A stretch of 64,000 nt of DNA from Nelumbo lutea (lineage: Eukaryota; Streptophyta; Magnoliopsida; Proteales; Nelumbonaceae), in the NCBI GenBank assembly GCA_022828595.1, contig JAKGHH010000001.1, positions 122,462,999 to 122,526,998 on the forward strand, given 5' to 3'. Positions 1 through 11,392 of this stretch are shown here, in pieces. The position numbers and the translations under genes are program-made. Numbering within the stretch: the first letter of the stretch is position 1; every line of letters starts with the position of its first letter. The notes below the pieces were generated by a model, which saw nothing but the letters and a program-made list of their open reading frames with translations, was not told where the DNA came from and searched no databases.

Positions 1-99
1 CTTAGTTCTTGCAACTAATTCGCATCATCTGCATTTCTGCATCAATCCTGCTCTTCCACTCCACCATGCCTACTTGCATATGGTTATAAGTAGGGCTGT

Positions 100-1120
100 C
101 AATTGGACTGGATTTGGTCCAATCCAATATTGGTCCATTTATAAATGGATTGGACAAATCCAATCCAAATCCCTACAAATCAAGTCCAATCCGGTCCAAA
201 TAAAATGCAAATGGACCACATTGGGTCTAATCAAATCCAAATTGAATCAAATACCAAAATAACATAAAAAATCTAGAAAAATATATAAAAAACTACAACA
301 CTTGCTGCAATTTAATCCGGTCCAAATAAAATGCAAATGGACCGGATTGGACCCAATCCAATCCAAATTGAATCAAACACCAAAATAACATGAAAATCCA
401 GAAATATATATATAAAGACTACAACATCTGCTGCAATCCAATCCAATCCAATTAAAATGCAAATGGACCAGATCAGGTCCAATCCAATCCAAATTGAATC
501 AAACTCCAAAATAACATGAGAAATCCAGGAATATATATATATAAACTACAACACCTATTATAATATAATCCAGTCCAATTAAAAAGCAAATGGATCGGAT
601 TGGGTCTAATCCAATCCAAATTGAATCAAACACCAAAATAACATGAGAAATCCAAAAACTATATAAGAAAACTACAAGACTTGTTACAATCCAACCCTAT
701 CCAATTAAAATGCAAATGGACCAAATTGGGTCCAATTCAATCCAAAGTGAAACAAACACTAAAGTAATATGAGAAATCCAAAAAAAAACATTAAAAAACT
801 ACAACACCTATTATAATATAATCCAGTCCAATTAAAAAGCAAATGGATCGGATTGGATCTAATCCAATCCAAATTGAATCAAACACCAAAATAACATGAG
901 AAATCCAATCCAAATATATATATATATATATTACAACACCTATTGCAATTCAATCCAATCCAATTAAAATGCAAATGGACCAGATTGGATTCAATCCAAT
1001 ACAAAATGAGAAATCCAGAAAATATATAAAAAACTACAACACCTATTGCAATCCAATCCAATCCAATTAAATGCAAATGGACCAGATTGGGTTCAATTCA
1101 GTCCAAATTGAATGAAACAT
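100..1120. repeat. Minisatellite, about 8 units of about 125 bp
   Basis: A block built around an AATGCAAATGGACC core recurs at roughly 205, 330, 455, 580, 707, 835, 967 and 1072, a spacing of about 105-132 bp. Each unit carries a GGATTGG/CCAATCC-rich part, a GAATCAAACACCAAAATAAC part and an ATATATA spacer before CTACAACACC. Units differ by point changes and spacer length. The short ORFs on both strands here are by-products of the repeat, not genes. The flank at 1-100 shows nothing recognisable. Confidence 0.85.
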
Positions 1121-1149
1121 AAACAAAATTATATAAAATTTTAAAAAAT

Positions 1150-1810
1150 ATAAAAAATTATAGAAATATATTAAAACCATGGTTTTTGAACCGTCGCTGA
1201 CCCGGATGGTTGGACAAGGCAACTAGTACATGGTTTTCGAGTTGTTGTTGACCCAAACGGTTGGACCGTTCAGCCCGAGAATCATCCAAGCAACTGGTTC
1301 CGTTTTACCCCAAACCCGGTCCCCGGCTAAAAATTGTTGAATCGCTCAACGACCCGTTGACCCGGGTGGTCGAATCGTCGACTCATTCAACATTTTTTGG
1401 CCATTTTTTATTTTTAATTATTATTTTTATTTTTTTTAATTTTTTGTCAAAACAGGCCATCCGTTCAAACTGGACGGTCGAACCGTCAACCCAGAAATCG
1501 GTGGCCAGAATGGTTCCGTTTCCGGATTGTTTTTTAAAACCATGACCGATACTATTTCATCCTTAATTCGTTGTATCTTGGCCACAAAACTGTTAATTTG
1601 GTCAACAATCCATTGATCCAGGTGGTTGAACCGTCAATCCATTTAATCCAAACAATGGTTTAATTTTGGTCATTTTTATTTTCATTATTTTTCATTTTTT
1701 ATTTTTTTATATTGAAACGAGTCATCCAATCAAACCAAATGATCAAACTGCTGACCCAATAATTGGTGGCCAAAGCGATTCCGGTTCTGGCTGAATTTTT
1801 AAAACATTGA
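1150..1810. repeat. Degenerate repeat rich in GGTTGAACCGTC motifs
   Basis: Phrases such as GGTTGAACCGTCAA, GACCCGGATGGTTGG and TGGCCAGAATGGTTCCG recur, bracketed by AAAACCATGG-like strings. This resembles decayed non-autonomous transposon sequence common in plants. Similar diverged wording occurs near 25480-26060 and 51700-52090. No TIR or target duplication could be placed, so the class is unassigned. Confidence 0.4.
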
Positions 1811-2521
1811 TTTCTAAAAAGATTAAAAGAAAATAAATTTTCGCAAATCACAATAAACCATACTTTTCAATGAAATCCGAAACTTCTGCAATAAATTCCT
1901 CCTCATAAAACCAGATGCATTGAATCTTAAAAGATTAAGAAATTAAGACGAATTGAGGTGGGATTCAATGACTGTTTCAGTCGCAAAAATTTAAGAAAAA
2001 AAAAAGAAAAAAGAAAAAAAAAGGGAATAATCAGTTAGTCTTACCAATTGGATTGCTCTGTAATATGTCGTTCGTGGTTAAAGACGAGATACATAGAAAG
2101 AGAGATCGTTGTTTTCGAAAACGCTCTCTGAAATACTGTCGGACAGAGAGAGAGAATCAGTAATATGCCATCGGTTAAAAAGAAGTCTAAAAACGTTATA
2201 TATGCCATCGGTTAAAAAAGTCTGAGAACGCTCTCTCACATGCTTCGACGGAAACAGAGGGAGATAGTGAACAATTTAACAGACCATTTGGTTTTGATTC
2301 AAATCGGTGGGTTTGGCAAAATGGCTATTGAACTATTAGGTTTTGGTTTTGGGCCGATTCAAACCAATAACTATAATGAATTATTCAAAACCGACTTGAT
2401 AAGATTTGGATCGATTTGGATCCAACCCAAAACTGTCCACTAATGATAAGGTCGCGAGTCCTCAAAGTCGTTTTGTATTATTCTAACAATTTCATTTCTG
2501 GTCTTCCTCCTGATACATTAG
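1811..2521. other. Intergenic, no gene seen
   Basis: AT-rich sequence with an A-rich run near 1990-2030 and a short stretch at 2280-2440 (TTTTGGGCCGATTCAAACC-like) that looks like another decayed repeat. The stretch ends in TACATTAG immediately before the LTR that starts at 2522. No coding region is supported. Confidence 0.4.
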
Positions 2522-3440
2522 TGATGCCGCACGATTCGTGCACTCCTAGCTGATTGTTGACTGACTCCTTGTTGGCAACAGACGACACCTAAGAAGATGA
2601 AGAAGAAGGATTCCCCGGGATTTGCCCGACAGGAATACTCTAAAGCTTAAGTTAGAACGCTGGGGAGGAAGAAGAGAGAGTATAAAAGGCTAAGAGTGTA
2701 GATCGCGCTAGATCAATATGTCTCGAGATTAGCTTGTGAGCAAGTAAGAGTGCAAGTTCAAATCTAATTCCAGTGAGAGAGTCATTCTCTCCGCTTAAAG
2801 GGATTTTATAGGGGTGTTCTTGTCAAATCAGGCGTAACCACCACTGGGCTCCTGTCATAGCCATTACCTACCAGGGCTATGCAGGTGATCATAACAATGT
2901 ACTACCCGCTTGGCTGAGTGACACGTCTTCGAAGGGACAGGCACACCACCATCTGTCGAGAGACGTGGGGCAGGCTGTCAAACAGACAGGGACTGCGCCG
3001 TCAGTCGAGAGACATGGCACAGTCTAACGAATACGGTCTTGTCAGATGGAAGCTTCTTGAGAGCGTCGCATCAGAGTCGCAAGTACTTCGTAGCGGGCTA
3101 TCCTTGTCGCGAGCTACTTTGTAGCAAGCTCTTAGGAGTACTTCGGGGTGACCCTTATCAAGGTTGGTCTTCGGGGCAGTTCTTCTACCTATGTGCTGGT
3201 GCGAGCTGGTTTCCCTAACTCGCGAGCTGAAGTAATCTTGGAGTATTCCCTTCTCAGTAGCTCGGGGGATCTGGAGCTCGCGTTACAGCGAGCTCCCCCT
3301 ATAGAGAGCTATGACATAGTGAGCTGTTCTACAGACTCGTTACTTGATCGCGGTCAAGCCAGGTTGCTGAGTTGTTGCTCGTGCTGAGTCAGGCTCATGC
3401 GTCATCATCTCAGTAGATCGGGTCAAATCATCCTCCATCA
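2522..3440 (-). repeat. 3' LTR of the Tat element (919 bp)
   Basis: In plus orientation it begins TGATGCCGCACG and ends CATCCTCCATCA, so the TG...CA ends are intact. It is highly similar to 13392-14284, sharing for example the GAAGATGAAGAAGAAGGATT segment, TATAAAAGGC and GAGCTCGCGTT. A minus-strand polypurine tract abuts it at 3441. Confidence 0.9.
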
Positions 3441-3460
3441 ATTGCCCCCCACTCCTTGAG
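3441..3460 (-). other. Polypurine tract of the Tat element
   Basis: On the minus strand AAGGAGTGGGGGGCAAT directly precedes the LTR start TGATGGAGG. This is the normal place and composition for the plus-strand priming site of an LTR retrotransposon. Confidence 0.8.
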
Positions 3461-3761
3461 CTAAGATTGTTTCCTTAGCGCGAGGAGTTCATGGAGTGTG
3501 ACGGGTTGATTTGACCAAAATTCAAACTTGATTGACTGCTCATATTAAATGCCTACGCGGGAATCAGGGAATTTTCTAACTTTTCGAATACCAAAAACAT
3601 GCTGAAGCAGTTCTTAACTCCGGCTGTCGTGCAGTCATCATTACCCCAATCATGGGATACGTGCAACCAATCATGTTTCGGTTTAGAAGGCGTGCGGTCA
3701 GTTTGATAGTGAACCATTAGATCTGCTCCGATCTGGACTGTTGATTCAAGGGTATGGTGAC

Positions 3762-3769
3762 TATAAATA
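3762..3769 (+). promoter_or_regulatory. TATA box of the antisense gene
   Basis: TATAAATA sits in CTATAAATAGTAGGACCCC, about 140 bp before the first ATG of the plus-strand gene at 3910. It lies inside the retroelement but outside the LTR and points opposite to gag-pol. This fits an independent promoter; transcription itself is inferred. Confidence 0.6.
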
Positions 3770-3909
3770 GTAGGACCCCTTGGGCCTCATTTTCCTTTCA
3801 CGCCATCTTGCTGCCTTCGGATTCTGAGGTCGCGCATTCATCTAGTCTACCTGAGTTCCTCAGTTTATTTTGTTTCGCCTTTTCTGGTGAATCCCAATCA
3901 CTGTCAACC

Positions 3910-5797
3910 ATGTCTGGGTACCCATACCATACCTACTATCGGGGCGACAACCAGGACGACGATACTCCCTTGATCTCGGGGGGAGCTTGGGAGCAGGTCC
4001 CGGAGGCTCGGGAGACCTCTAGTGATGTAGCATCTACTTCCCGGGGGAGGGAGCTTGACACTTCGGCCCTTCCTCCATGACGGCGGAGAGACTCAGGTCT
4101 CTAATCCGCTATTTTCACCTCCCTGGGGACCTGGTCTATAGCCTCCTCACTGGCAACTTCCCTTGGGAGCATGGCCCCAATGACATAGTTATCTTCCAAG
4201 AACAGCTCGAGGTTGGCCTTGTCTCCCCCTGCACCCCTTAATAGTGGAGGTGCTAAACCATTTTAGCGTCACCATCGATCAACTTCATCCTAACACTATT
4301 CGGAACATGGTTGTGACTATATCTTTGTGTTAAGAGTACTGTCTTCCTTTGAACCTTGACATTTTTGCCTCTATTCTTTGTATAAAAAATGCCACTCCTG
4401 GGGTTCCACCAGAGAGGCGCTTTTACTACTTCTCTCCCCGTCGTGGCTATAAGTTCTTGTGCGAGCTACCGAATAAGATTCTTGCCTCGAAGCAGGATTA
4501 CTTTTTGGTTCGTAACCCCGAGGGGTGGCCTTTCCCCACTTCTTGGAGGGGTGCCATCCAGGACCCCGTGGCCGAGCTGGACCCCAAAACTCGAAAAATG
4601 ATGTTGTCCTGGGCATCGGTAGGCTTCCTCTGTTTGGACTACTTGACCGAGGAGAAGCTTGTGTAGGCCGACCTAAGTCCGGGTAGGTTGTCTTTTTAGG
4701 TCGCGTAGTGCCTTGTAGTAAAATTGTGTATATACATGTACTCTGTTCTTTACCAAACTGATATTTTGTGGTTTCTTTTTTGGCAGCCATCATGTCTGGT
4801 GTTGATTCGCGCTGCCTCCTTTCGAGCAACCAGAGGCGCAAAACGAAGAGGTCGCGCCCCGACCGGACTCCCACCTCTAGGGGTACCGAGTTCGGGTCTA
4901 CTAAGCCAGACTTCTCCTCTTCGCCACCCGAAGTTCCGTTGCCTCCATCCGGAGGAGGTGTTGGTAGGGCCAACCTCGAGGAGGGCGTGCTCCTGCAGCA
5001 AGGGGTGGTCCCTCAATGTCCTTCTCAGCCATTTCCCTACCTGCGATTCCCAGTGGGGAACTGGGAGGGTGTGAATGACTTCGTTGTGGCTTGTCGGAGG
5101 AGCCGAAGAGCGATCTGCAATGAAGAGGTCGCGCTCACCGCCTCTCACTATATGGTGGTAAGTGATCCTTCTCTTTTCCTTCGTCTTTCACTTCCTTTTG
5201 TTGCCCCTTATTCCAATCTCTTGTTGGTAGGTGAACACCACTATACACACCATGGCCCTCCGGACGCACGTCCACTTCTGCGATGCTCGTAACTAGAAGG
5301 TCAATGTTCAGAAGCTCCAGGGCAAGCTTGACCGGACTCAGGGCGAGCTCCTTCACACTCGCAAGGGGAGCGAGTCCCAGGAGCTGCTCGTCTGAGACCA
5401 AGAGGAGCAGATTGCTAGGCTTTTTGAAGAGAGCACGCACTACAGGGAGGAGTCGTTGAGGGTGGCAGCGGAGAGGGAGCTCCTTCGCCAACAGGTTTGG
5501 GACTTGGAGTCCACTCTTCTGAACCGAACTCGGAACTTCGACAACATGGTGGAGGTTGAGTGGGAGAGAGCGGTCTGGGACTTCAAGGACTCCCAGGAGT
5601 ATCACAACCTCCAGGTGGAGTATGGCCCGAGCTCGTACCACTCCGGATTCAAGCTTTGTCGCTGGTTGGTCCGAAAGAAATTTTCTGGACTCAACCTTGA
5701 CGGCATCACCATGAAGGGCCTGTCTCCTGAGACGGCGGACCAGGCAGAAGAGGAAGAGCCTGACTCCCTAGAGGACGAGGATGAGGTGGACCCCTAA
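3910..5797 (+). pseudogene. Antisense ORF of the Tat element, Transposase_28-like, three exons, broken
   Basis: Coding sequence runs opposite to gag-pol between pol and the 3' LTR. Exon 1 starts at 3910 (MSGYPYHTYY), shifts frame near 4077 (TAERLRSLIRYFHLPGD) and again near 4238 (LIVEVLNHFSVTIDQLHPNT). It has a TAA at 4331, then continues through ERRFYYFSPRRGYKFL to about 4683. Exon 2 follows a TTCTTTTTTGGCAG acceptor (about 4792) and ends at a GTAAGT donor after 5157. Exon 3 (5231-5797) opens after TTGGTAG and has in-frame stops at 5293 and 5393. It then encodes a charged, probably coiled-coil segment and ends in an acidic tail (EEEEPDSLEDEDEVDP). The exon 1 wording resembles the 'putative gypsy type transposon' family (Transposase_28, PF04195), from memory and not searched. 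Function is unknown. Confidence 0.65.
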
Positions 5798-6219
5798 GCC
5801 TGGCAGCGTCGATTTTCTGCTTTGATTTCTAGTGGCTCTTGGGTGCCATAAACCCGGTCTTGAAAAGATCATTGTTGGGCAATTGTGCCCTTTTTGCCTT
5901 CTACTAAACTTCCCTGAGTTGTTTTGCTCGGTTTTTTTTTTTGAAACAGTAATGAAATTTCTTTTCTTCTTCTAACTATGGTGTGCTTCTTTTATTTTTG
6001 CTAAAGTGATCTCATCACTTCGAGCTATTAGGGCTACATACCCGAAATAGGACCTTTTGGCAGTTACATTTGAGGCATCCCTATAATATACTGCGGAGTG
6101 GTTATCATGTATGCCCAAACTACACGTTTGTTGCTTATACCTTAGTTCACCCAATGTGCCGAGACGAGCCATGCTTCGTGGGGTTTAAACCCAAGCTGCT
6201 TACGCCTATGATATTTCAT
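5798..6219. other. Spacer between antisense gene and tandem repeat
   Basis: Downstream of the antisense stop codon the sequence becomes T-rich with AATGAAATTTC-type strings that could serve as its 3' end. I see no other coding region or known motif. Confidence 0.3.
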
Positions 6220-6537
6220 AATTTGCCTTTGCCACTAAAGCGGCTAAGTCTTTCCTGATGTCGAGGTCTTTGTTAGCTCGGTGTTTTAGCCCTTAGGCTG
6301 AGGAAGTGACATAGTCTGCCCTTGAAGTTTGCTCATGCCATGGAGGCGACTAGGTCTTGTTGCATCGAGGTTGTGTTAGCTCGACATTTTGGCCCTTTGG
6401 CTCTGGGAGTGACTCATTGTCTACTCAGTAGTTCGCCCATGCCATAGAGGCGACTGGGTCTTATTGCACTGAGGTCGTGTTGGCTCGGCATTTTGGCTCT
6501 TAGGCTCTGGGAGTGACTCATGGTCTACTTAGTAGTT
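6220..6537. repeat. Tandem repeat of about 103 bp abutting the pol stop
   Basis: GTTAGCTCGG-type starts occur at 6272, 6375 and 6479, spacing 103-104 bp. Each unit contains GGAGTGAC, TGCTCATGCCATGGAGGCGACT-like and TCGAGGT segments. About three copies are present, the first partly decayed. The array ends exactly where the minus-strand pol reading frame stops (6536). Confidence 0.8.
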
Positions 6538-9500
6538 ATAGGTAATATTGCCTTAAGTTGACAATATTCCATGCCCGAGGTACTTGTTTCCCTTCAAGGG
6601 TTTCGAGCTTGTACGTTCCTTCCCTGAGAACTCGTTTCATTCGGTAAGGTCCTTCCCAATTCCGTCCGAGCTTACCAACGCTAGTCTTAGGTACCATAAT
6701 TTTTTGAAGGACTAAGTCGCCAATGCGGAGGTTTCACTTCTTGACCCTGGTGTTATAGTATCGAGCTAATCTTTGTTGATAAGCTCGTCTTGATATATGC
6801 AAGGTCCCTTACTTCGTCGAGTCGAGTAGGTTGAGGTTGGTACGTAGCTCGTCTTCTTTTGCCTTGTCGTCGTACACTTCCAGTCGTAGCGAGGGAACCT
6901 CAATCTCAGCTGGGATGACTGCTTCGGTGCCATAGGTGAGGTTGAAGGGAGTTTCTCCTGTGGCAGTCTTCTCTGTGGTTCGGTAAGCCCATAGAACGCT
7001 GGGTAGCTCGTCTATCCACAGTCTTTTAGCTCGGTCTAGGCGTGCTTTGAGTCCGTAGAGAATAGCTCTGTTCATGACCTCTGCTTGACCGTTTGCTTGA
7101 GGATGTGTGACCGAAGTGAAGTTCTGTCGGACCCCATGTCTTGGCACCAGTTTTGGAATTTGATGTCCCCGAACTGCTTGCCGTTGTCAGAAATTAACAC
7201 TCGAGGTAGCCCGAAGCGGCATACGTTGTTCTTCCAAAAGAAGTTCTGGACATTTCAAGCTGTGATTGTTACGAGAGGTTCGACTTCTACCCACTTGGTG
7301 AAATAATCCACTGCTACCACTAAGAACTTCCTTTGGCCTGTCGTTGGTGGAAATGACCCAAGTATGTCGATGCCCCATTGCGTGAAAGGCCACGGGCTAG
7401 TGAGATACTTGAGATCGACAGTAGGTTGATGGTGGATGTTGGCATGTCTTTGGCACTTGTCACGCTTTCTGACGAGCTCAATGGCGTCTGCTTTCATTGT
7501 CGGCCAGTAGTATCCCTATCGTAGTGCTTTTTGGGCGAGGGCCCTACCCCCCAAGTGTTCGCCGCACAGACCCTCATGAGTGTCGCGAAGTATGAGCTCG
7601 ACTTTGGTAGGTCGCAAGCAACACAGGTAGGGGAGCGTGTAGGATTTTCGGTACAGTCGTTCGTCTATTATGACATATTTGGCCGCCTAACGCTCTACCC
7701 TTCTGACGGCGTCGCGATCTGCAGGGAGGGTCCCATGTAGCCAGAAACTTGCGAGCGGGTCAATCCAGCTCGACTCTGCTTGAATGACAGGAGCGACCTC
7801 CTCTGCCCCCCCCCCACCCCGAGAATGCTAGACCGAGGCAAGTTCTCTCTGTACACGATTCTCATGGTGTTATCATTGGTGCTGGCTAACCGGGATAGGG
7901 CGTCAGCCTCAGCGTTCTCCGACCTTGGGATTTGCCTGATGAAGTATGACTGGAAGTTGAGTAGGGCCTCCTATACTTTGGCTAATTAGGAATCATAGTC
8001 GGTTCACGAGCTTTGTATTCTCCTGTGACCTGATTAACCATGACCTGGGAGTCACTGCAGATGATGATGTGCTTGGCTTTAATTTCTTTGGCTAGAGCTA
8101 GCTCAGCTGTCAACTCTTCGTACTCTGTTTCATTGTTGGATGCCGAAAACTCGAAGTGCAGTGCGTACTCCAACGTTGTGCCACTTGGGCCGTGTAGGAC
8201 TATTCCGGCTCCGTTGCCCTGTTGGTTCGAGGAGCCATCTATGTGAAGGATCCAGGGCTCCTCATCTCAGTTCGTGCTTGGCCTAACTAGGAGAGATGCT
8301 GCACTGGCTGCAACCTCACGGTGCTCGGACTCAACCGGCCTGGGAGCTTTGGGCTTGCCCGAACTGGGGGCCTCATGCTCGACCGGCTTGGGGACTTCAA
8401 AGCTGAAAGTGCATTCTGCAATGAAATTTGCTAAGGCTTGGGCTTTAATAGCAGTCTGCAGCTTATATTGGATATCGTACTCGCTGAGCTCAACGGACCA
8501 CTTCGTCAGTCGATCGAAGACCTTGGGCTTGAGTAAGACTTGCCTTGGAGGTTTGTCGGTGAGGACGATAACATTATGAGCTTGGAAGTACGGGCGGAGC
8601 TTTCGGGCTGCAATAACTAGTGTGTAGGCCAGTTTTTCTATCTTCGGGTATCTTGTCTCTACTCCCTACAGCACTTTACTAACATAGTAGATAGGTCGCT
8701 AAACCCAGTCTACTTTTATTAGTACCGAGCTGACCACTTCATCCCTGGCCGAGAGGTACAACTCTAAAACATTGCCCTCTTCGAGCCGGGTTGACCGGTA
8801 TATACTAGCGAGGTATTTTTTGAGCTCATCAAATGCAAGCTGACAGTCTTGGGTCCATTCAAACCCTTTTCTTTTAATCGCTTTAAAGAAAGTTAGGCAG
8901 CAATTTTCCAACTTGGACATGAAGCGGCTCAGGGCGGCTATTCGCCCATTCAACCTCTGAACCTCCTTCATTTTTTGGGGTGGTTGCATGTCTAAGATGG
9001 CCTTTATTTTGTCCGGGTTGGCCTAATGCCGCACCGGTTCACAATGTATCCCAAGAATTCACCTGAGGTGACCCCAAAGGCACACTTATTCGGGTTTAAC
9101 TTCATATTGAATTTACGCAGAATTTCAAAAACTAAGTTCAAATCTTGTACTAAGTCGCAAGAGCGTTGGGTTTTAACAAGTCTTTCAAAGGTTGCCCCAG
9201 CATTTTTTAACCCGAAGGGCATGACCTTGTAACAGTACAGGCTGAGCTCAGTTACGAAGGCAGTTTTCTCTTCATCGGCTAGGTCCATCCTGATCTGGTT
9301 GTAGCCCGAGTAGGCATCTAGAAAGCTCAGCAACTCATGCCCCGAAGTCGTATCCACTAGGCGGTCAATCATGGGGAGTGGGAAGCAGTCCTTTGGGCAA
9401 GCTTGGTTCAAGTCGGTGTAGTCGACGCACATGCGCCATTTACCGTTAGCTTTTCTCACCAGAACGGGGTTGGCCACCCAGCTCGGGTAATGGACTTCCC

Positions 9501-10300
9501 TGATAAAATTGGCTGCAATGAGCTTTCTGACCTCCTTGTCGACTGCCCTCCACCGCTCCGGGGTTAAGTTGCGTTTCTTCTATCTAACGGGCCAAACTAC
9601 AGGATCAGTATTAAGCTTATGAGTTATGATGTTGGGGTCTACGCCAGGCATTTCCACCGTGGACCAAGCAAAAACATCTAAATTCTTAAGTAAAAAGCTA
9701 CCAGTTCAGATCATAGGGGCTTCTCAATGGAAGCACCGATCTGAAGTGTTCAGGTAGGGTCCTCTACCAAGGTTGGGATAGAGATAGTCTCCTCTGTAGG
9801 CGCGACTTGCTCCTCACTCTGCTCCGTAGGTTGCTCCAGTTCAAGGTTGTCGGCCACCTTGGCTTTTCCCTTGAGGTTGGGATAGAGATAGACTCAAGCT
9901 AGTCACCTCGCGCTACCCCGATGCCAAAGCCGTGGGGAACTTCATGGTCAAGTAATAGGTGGACACCACAGCTCGTAAAGCATGGGTAATCGGCCGACCT
10001 ACTATGGCATTGTACGGGGAGGGGGTTGCGACCACCAAGAAGTCATGGTTGAACCTCACAATGCTAGGCCAGGTGCCGACTTCCACAGATACTGTCACCC
10101 TTCCTAGGGGCCGAACTTCCTCTCCGCTGAAGCCCACCAGGGGATTGTTCGCGGGCTTTAAGTCACTCTCTTGAAGCTGAAGTTTATTGAAGGCCGCTTT
10201 GAAGAGGATGTCTGCCGAGTTGCCTGAATCGACGAGAACTCGCTTGTCTTCAAAGTCATTGATCTTCACCTTTATGACGAGTGTGTCGTCATGGGGGTAG
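6536..10300 (-). pseudogene. Tat pol: protease, RT, RNase H, archaeal-type RNase H, integrase (broken)
   Basis: Minus-strand order: protease at 10269-9913 with VLVDSGNSADIL (DSG active site). RT at 9477-9004 with MCVDYTDLNQACPKD and VMPFGLKNAGATF. RNase H linked to RT at 8989-8699. A second RNase H near 8270-7982 (EYALHFEFSASNNETEYEEL). Integrase at 7497-6809 with the end of the zinc finger (KCQRHAN), GIDILGSFPP and VTHPQANGQAE. A C-terminal GKLGRNWEGPYRMKRVL segment ends in VNLRQYYL and a stop at 6536. RT jumps from ATFERLV directly to the KLNPNKCAFGV part, so the Y-x-D-D catalytic box is missing. Frames change several times between domains. The domain set is what places the element in the Tat lineage. 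Confidence 0.9.
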
Positions 10301-10548
10301 TGGACCCCGCGTGCATCGTCCTCTGTAAAGAAGATGAGGTCTTCTGTCCTTGGTCGCTTTGGAGGGTCTTGCCCTTCCCTTCCGGTTTCATGAGTTGCTG
10401 CTGAGGTTCAGCCTGCCACGATCGAGCCTCCGACTATAACATGGATGATCCCTCGAACTGGTCTCTCCTCGGGGGGCTGCTTCTGCGGTTGCTCCGCTTG
10501 CCTGCTGGACTCAGGAGCGTCTCTACTTTGCTCCCCTTGTCGACCTAC

Positions 10549-10690
<142 letters not shown>

Positions 10691-11392
10691 TGTACAAAAT
10701 TTCTCAAATATCTGCGACGGATGAGCTCTTTTATCTCATCGCAGAGGTTTTTACAACTTTCGATACTACTATGACCGTAATTTTTATGAAAACTACAATA
10801 CAAATTTTTATTCTGGGTTCTAGGGTCGGCCTTCAACCGAGGTGGCCACTTCACGTATGGAGCGTCCTTGATCGCCATGAGGATCTCATCCCGTTTTGTG
10901 TTGAGGGGCGTGTAGTTCCTTTCTGTTGCTGGAGCTCGGGAGGGCTGGACTGGCCTTGCCCCTTGAGCTATGTCCTTCTTCCTGCCGTCACCCTGAGACG
11001 GGGGTTTTGGCTCCCTCTTTCTTTTTTCTGGGCCTGCTCGCCCTTCTGGTTGATCTCCTCCTCAGTCCCAATAAACCGATCCACGAGCTTAAGGAACTCG
11101 GTTATGGTTTTGGGTTGGTTGACAACTACGTGCCACTTGAACTCCTTATGGGTGATACCTCGCTTGGCTGCTATGAGGTGAACTACGGGATCCAGGTCGG
11201 GTATCTGTAAACAAGCGTCATTGAACCGTTGATGTAGCTCCAGATGGACTCCCCTTCCTTTTGCACTATGCCAAGGAGGCTCTCCTGAGTTCGGGGGCAC
11301 CTCTTGTTGGTGACGAAGTGGGAGGTGAAAACCTGCACAAACTACGCCCAACTTCTTATCGAGTCAGGCTCGAGGTTTCGGTACCAGGTGAG

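Noticed and set aside
100..1120. Regular repeats and spacers reminiscent of a CRISPR array
   Set aside because: Units are about 125 bp and homologous along their whole length, in plant nuclear DNA. There are no short identical repeats with unique spacers.
1261..1545. 94-codon plus-strand frame
   Set aside because: It lies in a decayed repeat with GGTTGAACCGTC wording and has no protein resemblance.
4371..5641. Long minus-strand frames (4371-4973, 4750-5148, 5135-5641)
   Set aside because: They are shadows of the plus-strand antisense gene; they lack retroelement or other domain motifs, and the plus strand has the splice sites.
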